A DNA stretch of 64,000 nucleotides from Kordiimonas lipolytica (GTDB lineage Bacteria > Pseudomonadota > Alphaproteobacteria > Sphingomonadales > Kordiimonadaceae). The notes beneath the pieces were generated by a model. It had not been told where the DNA came from. It searched no databases and saw only the letters and a program-made list of their open reading frames with translations. Of the stretch, positions 31,129 through 40,329 are shown piece by piece. Location of the stretch: NCBI RefSeq assembly GCF_001550065.1, contig NZ_LRUB01000002.1, positions 429,925-493,924 of the forward strand, written 5' to 3'. Position 1 is the stretch's first letter; each line of letters opens with the position of its first letter. Made by a program: the position numbers and the translations under genes.

Positions 31129-32586
31129 GTGGCCCGCTCGCTCATGCTGCAGGGCACGGGCTCTGACGTTGGCAAGTCCGTGTTGGTGGCGGGGCTGTGC
31201 CGCGCCTTCCACAATCGTGGACTGAAAGTCCGGCCCTTCAAGCCGCAGAATATGTCGAACAATGCCGCCGTCGCCAAAGAGGGTGGCGAGATCGGCCGCG
31301 CCCAGTGGCTGCAGGCCCGCGCCGCGCGCGTTCCTCCAAGCGTTCATATGAACCCGGTTCTTCTGAAGCCCGAAAGCGATACAGGTGCGCAGATTGTGCT
31401 GCAGGGTCAGGTTTACGGCAGGGCTGAGGCTCATACCTATCAGGAATGCAAGCAGGACCTGTTCGCGCGCGTGATTGAGAGCTATGAGCGCCTGAAGGCG
31501 GAAGCCGATCTTGTGCTGGTGGAAGGTGCCGGGAGCCCGGCGGAAGTGAACCTGCGGGCCACGGATATTGCCAATATGGGCTTCGCACTGCCGACCCAAA
31601 CCCCCGTGGCGCTGGTGGGGGACATTAACCGGGGTGGTGTTATCGCCGCCGTTGTGGGCACGTATGCCCTGCTGCCGCCTGAGGAACGCGCCCTGATCAA
31701 GGGTGTGATCATCAACCAGTTCCGGGGCGATGTACGCCTGTTTGATGGCGGCCTCAAAACGATCACGGAAGTTACAGGCTGGCAGGACTTTGGCGTTGTG
31801 CCTTTCCTGCGCTGCGTGCGCGACCTTCCGGCGGAGGATGCTGTGGTGCTTGAGGGGGCGAGTGAAAAACGCAAGGGCCATCTGCGCATCGTCGTGCCCA
31901 TGCTGCCGCGTATTGCCAATTTTGATGATCTGGACCCCTTGCGAGCGGAGCCGGGTGTGGAGGTGATTTTCATACGTCCAGGCACACCGTTGCCGCGTGA
32001 CGGGGACCTAATTGTGTTGCCTGGAACCAAAGCGACCATCGCTGACCTCAGGTTTCTCAAGGCCGAAGGCTGGGATCTGGACATCAAGGCCCATGTGCGA
32101 ACCGGTGGACGCGTGCTGGGCATTTGCGGCGGCTATCAGATGCTGGGCATTAGGGTGTCTGACCCGAACGGCGTGGAAGGTGCAACCGGTGAAGAAGAGG
32201 GACTTGGCCTGTTGAATGTTGAGACCATCCTGCAGAAGAACAAGGAAGTGCGTGAGGTGATGGCACACGCGCCGGTGCTTGGTGTGGACCTTGTCGGATA
32301 CGAAATCCATACAGGCGATACCATTAGCATGGGCTCTGGTAGCCCCTTCATTCTTTCTGGAGGGGCAAGCTTAGGTGTTATGTCTAAAGATGGTCGTGTG
32401 ATGGGAACATATGTGCACGGTCTTTTTGAGAAAGCAGCCTTTAGGCAGGCCTTTCTCAGTCGCTGTGGGAAAGCAGGGGAAACATTACAGGATCATAGCC
32501 AAAGGGTAGACCAAACGCTGGATGATCTGGCTGAAGCCCTTGAAAAGCACCTTGATCTTGATGCCCTTTATGCGGCAAGCAGATAA
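31129..32586 (+). CDS. cobQ: cobyric acid synthase
   Basis: A 485-residue amidotransferase of cobalamin synthesis, amidating side chains b, d, e and g of adenosylcobyrinic acid a,c-diamide. GTG start. The N-terminal dethiobiotin-synthetase-like ATP domain has 'GTGSDVGKS' and 'VEGAGSPAEVNLR'; the C-terminal class I glutaminase-like domain has Cys333 in 'GICGGYQML' and a His near the end ('YVHGLFE'). It sits in the riboswitch-controlled operon with the B12 importer, suggesting uptake plus remodelling of imported corrinoids. No other cob genes lie in the window. Confidence 0.95.
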   Translation: MARSLMLQGTGSDVGKSVLVAGLCRAFHNRGLKVRPFKPQNMSNNAAVAKEGGEIGRAQWLQARAARVPPSVHMNPVLLKPESDTGAQIVLQGQVYGRAEAHTYQECKQDLFARVIESYERLKAEADLVLVEGAGSPAEVNLRATDIANMGFALPTQTPVALVGDINRGGVIAAVVGTYALLPPEERALIKGVIINQFRGDVRLFDGGLKTITEVTGWQDFGVVPFLRCVRDLPAEDAVVLEGASEKRKGHLRIVVPMLPRIANFDDLDPLRAEPGVEVIFIRPGTPLPRDGDLIVLPGTKATIADLRFLKAEGWDLDIKAHVRTGGRVLGICGGYQMLGIRVSDPNGVEGATGEEEGLGLLNVETILQKNKEVREVMAHAPVLGVDLVGYEIHTGDTISMGSGSPFILSGGASLGVMSKDGRVMGTYVHGLFEKAAFRQAFLSRCGKAGETLQDHSQRVDQTLDDLAEALEKHLDLDALYAASR

Positions 32587-32622
32587 ACAGGCGAGCAGCC
32601 AAGGCTACCAAGGGACAGGGCC

Positions 32623-33234
32623 ATGGAAAATTTACTGACCATCTTCGATATCGCGGGCATCTTCGTGTTCGCTGTTTCCGGTGCACTGGCGGCGGTCAGA
32701 AACGGTATGGACCTGTTCGGGATTATTGTGCTTGCGCTGATGCCAGCTGTTGGCGGCGGAACCCTTCGCGACCTGATGCTGGACCAGCCAGTTTTCTGGA
32801 TCGAAGGCACGCAGACCATCTGGATCGCACTTGGCGCAGCTTTCCTGACTTTTCTGGGGGCACGCTACCTGGATGGCAAGCGCTTGAAGTGGCTTGCCTG
32901 GGCGGATGCGATCGGTCTGTCGCTCTTTTGCGTGGTGGGTGCGGAAAAAGCACTAGACGTCTCAGGCAGCATGCTTGTGGCAACCATGATGGGTGTTGTG
33001 ACCGGCGTTGCGGGCGGTATCATCCGTGATGTCATCTGCAACGAAATCCCGTTCGTGATGAAAAGAGGCGAGATTTACGCCACGGCCGCCTTCTTTGGTG
33101 CCGGGGCTTTCTGCTTGCTGGTCTATGTCGGTGTTGCGGGACCCATCGCGTTATGGCTTGCCATGCTTGGGGCTTTCCTGATGCGCGCCGGCGGCATCGT
33201 TAAGGGCTGGACGCTGCCGCAGGCACTGCACTAG
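32623..33234 (+). CDS. TRIC-family cation channel protein
   Basis: A 203-residue membrane protein with about six or seven hydrophobic segments in two repeats, each with the glycine-rich 'GGGTLRDLML' / 'GGIIRDVICNEIP' motif of TRIC/UPF0126 proteins. Homotrimeric K+-selective channels are known for prokaryotic members. It starts 36 bases after cobQ and could be read through from that operon, but has no functional tie to cobalamin. Confidence 0.88.
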   Translation: MENLLTIFDIAGIFVFAVSGALAAVRNGMDLFGIIVLALMPAVGGGTLRDLMLDQPVFWIEGTQTIWIALGAAFLTFLGARYLDGKRLKWLAWADAIGLSLFCVVGAEKALDVSGSMLVATMMGVVTGVAGGIIRDVICNEIPFVMKRGEIYATAAFFGAGAFCLLVYVGVAGPIALWLAMLGAFLMRAGGIVKGWTLPQALH

Positions 33235-33240
33235 TGCGAC

Positions 33241-34317
33241 CTAGAAGCTCAGTATCTGCCCGGCCTTTGGGTCTACGCGGCCATCGACCATGTCTGAATA
33301 GATGCTCAGCATCAGGCTGGGGCCTTTGTGGCGCTCAATCTCAATCCAGCTGGCGGCAGGTTTGATGAAGCTGAGCCAGGCTTCAGCCGTATTTTTCTGG
33401 AATCCTTCAGGGCCCCAGTCTGCCAGCCGTTTCTGGCCCTGGGACGGGGCAAAAAACATGGTTGGCTTGGCACCGGGCAGGTTCGAATTGTCGCCCATCT
33501 CATCCCAGTGGGACGCGCCAACCGCACAGCTATAGACCAGATTGTCGCCGAAATGCGTATGCACATCGGTCCGCACCTGGCCGCTACCGGCCATATCAAT
33601 ATAGATGGTCTTCTTTGACGCATCCAGGCTGGCTACGTCGCCGTATGCCACGGCCTTGTCGTAACAGCCAAGGCTTTCAACGAAGCCAATGTTGCCGGGG
33701 GACGTGAGCCCGATCACATGGGTGCCGTCCCGTTTGGCCAATTGGAAGGCTGCGCCGAATGCCGTTTTTGAGGAGGCGCTTGAAAGCACAACCTGCGTGG
33801 CACCGAAAAAATCATTGTCTGCCATGAAATCATCGATCAGAAAGCTGGTCATGAACAGGGGGCGGAAGATCATCTGCAGGTCTTCCATGCTTTCTACATA
33901 GCCCGGATCAGTGGCGGCATTGACATACTGGTTATAGACGATTGCGAGCTCTGCCCTGTGCGGGCTGCCGTCCAGGAAACCGCCGGGGGTGACTTTTGCG
34001 GGCCTCACTACCAGATGCGTGGACATCGGGTAGTATCCGTAGAAGCGTTCGCCTACTTTCACGCCAGGATGGTTGCTGGCTTCCACATCTGCAAAGCCCC
34101 AAACCGGGATACGGCCCCAGCCATTTTCGGCCGGGAAAAATTGCCAGTATTTCATCACGTCACCGAAGGCAGCGTATGTCACATTGTTAGCTGTGAAGGC
34201 GAACCGGTCCAGCTTCAGCAGCACTTCGCCATCCTTCAAATCAGGCAGGTCGTGGCTTCTGAACTCGGTCTTGTGGAGGTCCGCTTTGGCGACCAGAAAA
34301 TCGGTGCACTGTGTCAT
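33241..34317 (-). CDS. DUF2855 family protein
   Basis: A 358-residue protein matching DUF2855 along its length: 'GEVLLKLDRFAFTANNVTYAAFGD' near the start, 'WGRIPVWGFADVEAS' and 'GERFYGYYPMSTHLVV'. The family looks like a degenerate zinc-free medium-chain dehydrogenase/reductase with a nucleotide-binding-like part ('VVLSSASSKTAFGAAFQL'). Activity unknown. It is convergent with the TRIC gene. Confidence 0.85.
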   Translation of the reverse strand: MTQCTDFLVAKADLHKTEFRSHDLPDLKDGEVLLKLDRFAFTANNVTYAAFGDVMKYWQFFPAENGWGRIPVWGFADVEASNHPGVKVGERFYGYYPMSTHLVVRPAKVTPGGFLDGSPHRAELAIVYNQYVNAATDPGYVESMEDLQMIFRPLFMTSFLIDDFMADNDFFGATQVVLSSASSKTAFGAAFQLAKRDGTHVIGLTSPGNIGFVESLGCYDKAVAYGDVASLDASKKTIYIDMAGSGQVRTDVHTHFGDNLVYSCAVGASHWDEMGDNSNLPGAKPTMFFAPSQGQKRLADWGPEGFQKNTAEAWLSFIKPAASWIEIERHKGPSLMLSIYSDMVDGRVDPKAGQILSF

Positions 34318-34457
34318 GTGATGCTCTTTTGCCCATGGTTTTTATTTTGTCCGTTAGACATGACCTAGGGTGAAGCTTTTTGCATTCAACTGCTCTTGTC
34401 GCTGCCGCGCCAAAAAGGCATACTGCGTTCAATTGGGGATCCTGGAGGACGGATACT

Positions 34458-35282
34458 ATGGAATTTTTCAATACTGACGAGCTTGATACCGACAAGCTGG
34501 TGGCGCAGGCCACGGACATGGGCCTTACGATTATCGCTGCCATCCTGGTACTGATTATCGGTCTTTGGCTGGCCGGCGTGGTGGAGCGGCGCCTGAACGC
34601 CATGTTCAAGCGAAGTGACAAGATTGATGCAACTGTTTCGACCTTCCTGGCGAGCCTTGCGAAATATGTTGTGATTATATTCACGGGTATCGCGCTTCTG
34701 GACCAATTTGGTATCGAAACCACATCGCTTGTGGCCGTGCTTGGTGCTGCGGGTCTTGCGATCGGTCTCGCGCTGCAGGGCACGCTTTCGAACCTGGCGG
34801 CGGGTGTGATGCTGCTGATTTTCCGGCCTTTCAAAGTGGGGCAATTTGTGGAGGTGGGCGGTCATGCTGGCACGGTAAAGGGTATTTCCCTGTTCCTGAC
34901 CAAGCTGGATACCGGTGACAATGTGCGCATCACCATCCCCAACAATTCGGTATGGGGCAGCTCCATCCGCAACTTCAACCATCATGATACGCGCCGCCTT
35001 CAAATCGTTTACGGCATCGGCTATGGCGACGATATAGACAAGGCGATGGCTATTATCAAAAGCTGTATCGAGGCAGACGAGCGCTGCATGAAAGACCCAG
35101 AGCCGGTGATCGCAGTGACGTCTCTTGGCGAGAGCTCCGTGGATATCATGGTGCGGGTGTGGTGTGCGTCTGGGGACTATTGGGCGCTGAACTGGCATCT
35201 TCTGAAAACCGTCAAGGAGCGGTTCGACGCTGATGGTGTCTCGATCCCCTATCCTTGTCGCACCATCTATCAGGGCGAATAA
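34458..35282 (+). CDS. MscS-family mechanosensitive ion channel
   Basis: A 274-residue small-conductance channel: three transmembrane helices, the pore-lining third helix with alternating Gly/Ala ('VLGAAGLAIGLALQGTLSNLAAG') and the beta domain ('FKVGQFVEVGGHAGTVKGI', 'IPNNSVWGSSIRNF'). It opens on membrane tension during hypo-osmotic shock. TGGAGGA precedes the ATG at 34458. A terminator follows. Confidence 0.93.
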   Translation: MEFFNTDELDTDKLVAQATDMGLTIIAAILVLIIGLWLAGVVERRLNAMFKRSDKIDATVSTFLASLAKYVVIIFTGIALLDQFGIETTSLVAVLGAAGLAIGLALQGTLSNLAAGVMLLIFRPFKVGQFVEVGGHAGTVKGISLFLTKLDTGDNVRITIPNNSVWGSSIRNFNHHDTRRLQIVYGIGYGDDIDKAMAIIKSCIEADERCMKDPEPVIAVTSLGESSVDIMVRVWCASGDYWALNWHLLKTVKERFDADGVSIPYPCRTIYQGE

Positions 35283-35319
35283 GGCGCAAGACTACATCTT
35301 TCGTTTAAAAAAATCGTTC

Positions 35320-35384
35320 AGGGCAGCCTGTGGTCAGTCAAAACCATTTCATTGGTTGACTGCGCCCGGGCTGCCCTGTTTTAT
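35320..35384 (+). terminator. long two-part hairpin followed by TTTT
   Basis: CAGGGCAGCC (35320-35329) pairs with GGCTGCCCTG (35370-35379), and GTCAGTCAA-ACC pairs with GGTTGACTG inside it. TTTTATG follows. It lies 38 bases after mscS; length and size of the stem are larger than usual for a simple terminator. Confidence 0.65.
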
Positions 35385-35465
35385 GTCGCGGGTGGGCCCT
35401 GCGGCTGGGTGGTGCAGGGCCTTAGGAAAATAAGAATATCTCGTTACAGCTCCTGGAGGGGATCA

Positions 35466-37562
35466 ATGATTAAAGCAGTACTCAAGTCGTCCGTTGCGGC
35501 GACGGCTCTGTTGCTTGCGGCGTGCGGCAACAGCGAACAATCGAATGACGCACCGGCGAACGAGCAGGTCGTTGCTAAAGCAGACGTGACGCCTGAACTA
35601 GGCAGCTTCGGTGTTGACCTGACCGCACAGAAAACCAGCGTCAAGCCGGGCGACAACTTCTTCGAATATATGAACGGGACCTGGCTCGACACGTTTGAGT
35701 TGCCGGCTGACCGCACCAACTATGGCGCCTTCACTGTGTTGGCCGAACGGTCCCGCGACCGGACCAAAGCCATCATCGACGAAGTGACCGCGGGTGATTT
35801 CCCGCAAGGGTCCGTCGAACAGAAGATCGGCGACTATTACAACAGCTACATGGATGTGGAAGCGATCAATGCGCGTGGCATTGAGCCCCTGCGTCCGCTG
35901 TTGGATGAAATCGCGGCTGTCGAAGACGTGACGGGACTGACCCGCATGTTCGGTCGTGAAGGCATGGACAGCATGATTTCGCCAGTATCCGGCGGCCTTG
36001 GCATCGATCGCGAAAACCCGGACTATTATATCCTGAACCTCGGCCTTGGCGGCCTTGGCCTGCCGGACCGCGACTATTATCTGGACGACAGTGAACGCTT
36101 CCAGGGCATCCGTGACGCCTATAAAGCCCACATCGCAGAGATGCTCGGCTTCGCGGGCGTAAGTGCGGAAGACGCAGCTGCACAGGCAGAAACCATTCTG
36201 GCACTTGAGACCAGGCTGGCTGAGAAACAGTGGGAACGTGCAGACCGCCGCGACCGCACCAAGAACTTCAACCCGACCACCATGGAAGAGCTGAAGGCGA
36301 ACTACACAGGGTTCGATTGGGACGCTTTCTTCGCGGCAGGCGGCATTGAAGGCCTGGCGAAAGTGAACGTAAGCGGCCCGCAGCCGCTGAAGGATGCTAT
36401 CGCGCTGGTGAACGAGATCCCGGTGGCTGATTGGAAGGCCTACCTGACCTATCATACCATTTCGAACCACGCGGCGATCCTGTCCGAGGAAATTGATACG
36501 GCTAACTTCAACTTCTTTGGCAAGACACTGCGCGGCCAACAGGAACAGCAGGACCGATGGAAGCGTGCAACGGCACGTGTCGGCGCCCTGAATGCCCTGG
36601 GTGAGGCTATTGGTCAGGTATATGTGAAGCGTCATTTCCCACCTGAAGCGAAGGCCGAGATGGTCAAGCTGGTGGAGAACCTGCGCACGGCCATGGGCCA
36701 GCGGATCGACGGCCTTGACTGGATGGGTGAAGAAACCAAGAAGGAAGCGCATGCCAAGCTTGCCTCCTTCAATCCGAAGATCGGTTACCCGAACAAATGG
36801 AAAGACCTGTCGAAGATCGACATCAAGGAAGGTGACCTGTTCGCCAACGCCAAAGCGATCGACGCCTTCAATTATGAAGATCTGCTGGGCCGCTTCAAGC
36901 GCAAGACCGACAAGGACGAGTGGTTTATGACGCCACAAACGGTCAACGCCTACTATAACCCGCAGTTCAACGAGATCGTATTCCCGGCGGCAATCCTGCA
37001 GCCTCCGTTCTTTGATCTGGGTGCAGACCCGGCTGTCAACTATGGCGGCATTGGTGCAGTGATCGGCCACGAAATGGGTCACGGCTTCGATGACCAAGGG
37101 TCCAAATCTGACGCCACAGGCGTGCAGCGCAACTGGTGGACCGACGAGGATCGCGCGGCGTTTGAGAAGCTGACGTCCGTGCTTGGCGCGCAGTATGACC
37201 AGTATGAGCCGGTACCTGGCAACCATGTGGACGGCACTTTCACCATGGGTGAAAATATTGGTGACCTTGGTGGCCTGCGCATGGCTTACACGGCCTACAA
37301 GCTGTCTTTGGGCGGCAAGGAAGCGCCAGTGATTGACGGCCTGACCGGCGACCAGCGCTTCTTCATGGCCTGGGCGCAGGTTTGGAAGCGCAAGTATGCA
37401 GAAGAAGAACTTCTGAACCGCCTGAAGTCTGACCCGCACAGCCCGTCTGAATACCGGACCAACGGCATCGTGCGTAACATGGATGAATGGTACGAAGCCT
37501 TCGACGTGAAGGAAGGCGATGCGCTTTACCTGCCGCCGGAAGAGCGCGTGCAAATCTGGTAA
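35466..37562 (+). CDS. M13-family zinc metallopeptidase lipoprotein
   Basis: A 698-residue neprilysin-like peptidase. The signal peptide ends in a lipobox 'LLLAAC', so it is a lipoprotein. M13_N domain (about 45-440) and catalytic domain (about 495-695) with H535-E-M-G-H539 ('GHEMGHGFDDQG'), the third ligand Glu in 'GENIGDLGG' and the substrate-binding 'NAYYNP' near 495. GGAGGGG precedes the ATG at 35466, preferred over an upstream in-frame start that lacks a signal peptide. Likely hydrolyses peptides in the periplasm or at the outer membrane. Confidence 0.93.
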   Translation: MIKAVLKSSVAATALLLAACGNSEQSNDAPANEQVVAKADVTPELGSFGVDLTAQKTSVKPGDNFFEYMNGTWLDTFELPADRTNYGAFTVLAERSRDRTKAIIDEVTAGDFPQGSVEQKIGDYYNSYMDVEAINARGIEPLRPLLDEIAAVEDVTGLTRMFGREGMDSMISPVSGGLGIDRENPDYYILNLGLGGLGLPDRDYYLDDSERFQGIRDAYKAHIAEMLGFAGVSAEDAAAQAETILALETRLAEKQWERADRRDRTKNFNPTTMEELKANYTGFDWDAFFAAGGIEGLAKVNVSGPQPLKDAIALVNEIPVADWKAYLTYHTISNHAAILSEEIDTANFNFFGKTLRGQQEQQDRWKRATARVGALNALGEAIGQVYVKRHFPPEAKAEMVKLVENLRTAMGQRIDGLDWMGEETKKEAHAKLASFNPKIGYPNKWKDLSKIDIKEGDLFANAKAIDAFNYEDLLGRFKRKTDKDEWFMTPQTVNAYYNPQFNEIVFPAAILQPPFFDLGADPAVNYGGIGAVIGHEMGHGFDDQGSKSDATGVQRNWWTDEDRAAFEKLTSVLGAQYDQYEPVPGNHVDGTFTMGENIGDLGGLRMAYTAYKLSLGGKEAPVIDGLTGDQRFFMAWAQVWKRKYAEEELLNRLKSDPHSPSEYRTNGIVRNMDEWYEAFDVKEGDALYLPPEERVQIW

Positions 37563-37587
37563 TCCAGTATCACGAGAAGATTGGGAA

Positions 37588-37614
37588 GGGCCGGTTTTCC
37601 GGCCCTTTTCTTTT
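37588..37614 (+). terminator. intrinsic terminator after the M13 gene
   Basis: GGGCCGG-TTTT-CCGGCCC followed by TTTTCTTTT. Confidence 0.88.
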
Positions 37615-37689
37615 GGGCTGTTCCGGGTTTTCACAAACGGCTGATTTCGGCGTCTTTTTTGCGAGACTGATCAAGAGCAGGAGGGAGAT

Positions 37690-38019
37690 ATGTCAGGAAA
37701 ATCACCAGTCACCATCACCGTTGTTACAGAGAACAATACAGGCGGGAATATTTCTGAAGTGAAAGTTACCGTGGGCGGAGAAGTGATCGACAATCTGACC
37801 GGCCTCGGCAAAGGCGCAAGTTCGCTGCCAAACCAATATAGCGGCCCTTCCGGCGATTTGGCCTGGACAGTGTCTTTCAGGGATGATGACGGAAACAAGA
37901 AAGCTGGCTCTGTCGATAGCGGCGCAACCAAGGCTGACCACAGCGCAAAGGTCATCCTGAATGCAGACGATTTCAATGTTAGTAAGCCAAGCGGTGATGC
38001 CACAGGCGACTATGACTAA
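37690..38019 (+). CDS. small acidic protein, tandem paralog A
   Basis: A 109-residue protein without signal peptide, rich in Asp, Gly and Ser, probably all beta. GGAGGG precedes the ATG. It is a paralog of the next gene: shared pattern N-x-TGG-x-I, SLP-x-x-Y-x-GP-x-G, W-x-V, D-x-x-G and a final DDF-x-V-SK. Family and function not recognised. It has its own terminator, so it is probably monocistronic. Confidence 0.65.
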   Translation: MSGKSPVTITVVTENNTGGNISEVKVTVGGEVIDNLTGLGKGASSLPNQYSGPSGDLAWTVSFRDDDGNKKAGSVDSGATKADHSAKVILNADDFNVSKPSGDATGDYD

Positions 38020-38047
38020 CGCTTTCCAAGCAATGACAGAATGATTG

Positions 38048-38076
38048 AAGGGCCGGTTTTTCCGGTCCTTTTTCTT
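38048..38076 (+). terminator. intrinsic terminator after paralog A
   Basis: GGGCCGG-TTTTT-CCGGTCC followed by TTTTTCTT. Its sequence is nearly the same as the terminator at 37588-37614, suggesting duplication or repeat use. Confidence 0.8.
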
Positions 38077-38140
38077 GTTCACAAAATCCAAATTGACGCG
38101 TCTGCCCGTTAGCGAGCATTTCGGTTAGACGGAGGGCGTC

Positions 38141-38467
38141 GTGCGACGGCACAGAATGGTCAATATGATCCTGGTAGCGGCCAACAGGACAGGCGGCCCA
38201 ATAGAACAGGTCAAGATTGCGATTGGAAGCAAGATGCTGGTGTGTCTGCCGAAGCTGGCGGCGGGGGAGATGTCCTTGCCAACGGAGTATAATGGGCCGA
38301 CCGGGTCTCATGTCTGGCGCGTATGGCTGGTGGATGAAAACGGCAAACGCCGACGGGGCAAGGCCATTTGCCCGGTCACTCGCAAGGATGACAACAGGTG
38401 TGCTGTTGTTACCCTGCATCTGGGCGATTTTGTTGTTACCAAACGGCGTTGCCGCGCTGTTTCTTAA
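38141..38467 (+). CDS. small basic protein, tandem paralog B
   Basis: A 108-residue protein with GTG start and GGAGGG 6 bases upstream. It aligns with paralog A over about 85 residues with at most a 2-residue gap (N-x-TGG-x-I, SLP-x-x-Y-x-GP-x-G, W-x-V, D-x-x-G, GDF-x-V-TK), but is strongly basic ('KRRRGK', 'KRRCR') and gained three or four cysteines. Opposite charge of two adjacent paralogs hints at interaction or at divergence after duplication. Function unknown. Confidence 0.6.
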   Translation: MRRHRMVNMILVAANRTGGPIEQVKIAIGSKMLVCLPKLAAGEMSLPTEYNGPTGSHVWRVWLVDENGKRRRGKAICPVTRKDDNRCAVVTLHLGDFVVTKRRCRAVS

Positions 38468-38670
38468 ACAGTGCTGTTTTTTGAAGCTGAGTGAAAATTT
38501 TTGCTTCACAAACATAAATGCCGGGCGTCAGGCGTAATGGGGTATGTTTGTGCAGTATTCGGTTCAGTCGCGCTGTATGCACTTTTTGTCGCATTTTTCT
38601 GGTGCCCTCGGGCCTGCTTCCCATATGACTGCGGTTGAATTCAATGTCCAATCGTGGGGGAGGGGCACAG

Positions 38671-39810
38671 ATGACCGATGCTGTTTTGGCGGTTGTTGCT
38701 GCAGTATTTCTTTTATCAGTTTCCGCTTTTTCAACAAACGCTGAGCCGAGGGAGCAACCGGAGGTGCGCATGCTGCCTGGCGGCACCTATATTTTATATG
38801 GTGGCGCTGACTTGGGGTCCTCCGTTGGAGTGGTTGAAACGCAGGACGGCCTTGTCTTGATCGACACGATGGAAGCCGGTGCCGCAGACCAGCTCGGGCA
38901 GGCCCTGCGTCGGCTTTCAAAGAAGCCTGTAAGTCATATATTCAACACGCACGGACACCGGGATCATTCAGGTGGTAATGACGTCTTCCTTCGCCAGGGC
39001 GCTCGCCTCATGGACTATCAGGTGCTGATGGCAAGCCGCGATGAGGTGAGTGGATTGGGTGATGCGCTTACGCTTGCACTGGGCGGTGTGCGGATTGAGA
39101 TTCATGCAATCGCCGCCCACACGTCAGGCGATATCGTTGTTTTTTTGCCGGATCAGAATGTTATCTTCATGGGGGATACATTCACAACAAACTGGCATCC
39201 CACCTTTTATGCGGGTGGTGAAACAGGGCAGCTTGCGGTGATCGACAAGGTGCTTCAGCTCGCAGATGAACACACGGTGATTGTGCCGGGGCACGGCCGG
39301 GCGGGGAACCGTGACAGCCTGCTTTTGTATCGGTCTGCCTTCCGTCGCTGGATGGAGAAAATACGGGCTCTTTCGCACAAGGGCGCAAGCGTGCATGACA
39401 TGCAGGCGGACCCCGAGTTGCGGCAAATCTCAGTGCGTTTCCTGCAGGATGGCAGTACCCAAGCGTTGCCTGAATGCGCATACCAGCGCTTCGTTGAGCG
39501 TACAATCTCAACCGAGCTGATGCCGACTGACCGGGAAGTTCTTGCGCATCTGGAGGACTATATCGGGGCGTACCGATATGAAGACGGCATTATCCTGCGG
39601 ATCGAACGCGCTGATGGCGGCGTGCGCGTGACCGAAGGCGGAGCCCTGTCTGGTCTCGCTGTCCCACTATCAAAAACCCGGTTTCATTTTCGCGGGCGAC
39701 TGGAGGGCGAAGGACACCTGACTTTCCAGATTGACGCCGAAGGCAAGGTTTCAGGTGTCACCTATATGGACGACGCAGAGAGCTGGTCGGCGGTCCGAAT
39801 CCACAACTAG
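38671..39810 (+). CDS. exported metallo-beta-lactamase-fold hydrolase
   Basis: A 379-residue protein with signal peptide (to about residue 24). The MBL domain has H94-x-H96-x-D98-H99 ('THGHRDHSGG'), the third-ligand His in 'IAAHTSGD', the bridging Asp in 'FMGDTF' and the last His in 'VPGHG'. A C-terminal region of about 120 residues ends with a small beta domain. The ATG at 38671 has GGGGGAGGGG upstream. Substrate unknown; class B beta-lactamase activity is possible but many such exported proteins act on other substrates. Confidence 0.88.
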   Translation: MTDAVLAVVAAVFLLSVSAFSTNAEPREQPEVRMLPGGTYILYGGADLGSSVGVVETQDGLVLIDTMEAGAADQLGQALRRLSKKPVSHIFNTHGHRDHSGGNDVFLRQGARLMDYQVLMASRDEVSGLGDALTLALGGVRIEIHAIAAHTSGDIVVFLPDQNVIFMGDTFTTNWHPTFYAGGETGQLAVIDKVLQLADEHTVIVPGHGRAGNRDSLLLYRSAFRRWMEKIRALSHKGASVHDMQADPELRQISVRFLQDGSTQALPECAYQRFVERTISTELMPTDREVLAHLEDYIGAYRYEDGIILRIERADGGVRVTEGGALSGLAVPLSKTRFHFRGRLEGEGHLTFQIDAEGKVSGVTYMDDAESWSAVRIHN

Positions 39811-39858
39811 TGGGGCGCCTGCTTGTCTGGTATCCTTCCCTAAACAATTGGGGATGTT

Positions 39859-40329
39859 ATGACGCGCTCTGCTGTGTGCCGGTTGGCGATGGTTTCAATG
39901 TTTCTGCTGCTTTCCGGATGCGCGGGAAGTGGCTTTTTCTGTAAAGCGGACCATGATGATCCGAAAGTCGCCAGCTTGATGCGCGATAGCTGCGCGGGCA
40001 ACCGTGGTGCCAGCATGCAGTTGGGGTTGTGGTTCGAAGGGCATGATGACTATGAGATGGCGGTGCGCTATTACCGCGTGGCAGCCACGCCGGATATTGG
40101 CCAGACCTTTATCTGGGTACCGCCGGCGGGTGATGTTGGCGGGTATGTCATGCCCATCAGCACAGGGCCGGGGACACCCGGTAACGCCGAAGCGCAATAT
40201 CGGCTGGGGCTGATGTACCGTGACGGCAGGGGCGTGAAGCAGAGTGTTGCGAAAGCGCGCAGCTATTTCCAGCAGGCCGCTGAACAGGGCCACGCTGACG
40301 CGAAGGCGATCCTCGCGGCTAACGGCTAG
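39859..40329 (+). CDS. Sel1-repeat lipoprotein
   Basis: A 156-residue protein with lipobox 'LLLSGC' (cleavage near residue 21) and one clear Sel1-like repeat at the C-terminus ('AEAQYRLGLMYRDGRGVKQS' ... 'AEQGHADAK'), with a degenerate one near residue 50. Sel1 repeats mediate protein contacts. Its 3' end overlaps the convergent LysR gene by 11 bases. Confidence 0.78.
   Translation: MTRSAVCRLAMVSMFLLLSGCAGSGFFCKADHDDPKVASLMRDSCAGNRGASMQLGLWFEGHDDYEMAVRYYRVAATPDIGQTFIWVPPAGDVGGYVMPISTGPGTPGNAEAQYRLGLMYRDGRGVKQSVAKARSYFQQAAEQGHADAKAILAANG

Noticed and set aside
35598..37634. 678-codon open frame antisense to the M13 peptidase gene
   Set aside because: Long only because of codon bias in the opposite frame; no start signal, no motifs, Cys/His-rich shadow composition.
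38466..38482. AAACA-GTGC-TGTTT run after the basic paralog as terminator
   Set aside because: Stem is short and AT-rich; too weak to list as a supported terminator.
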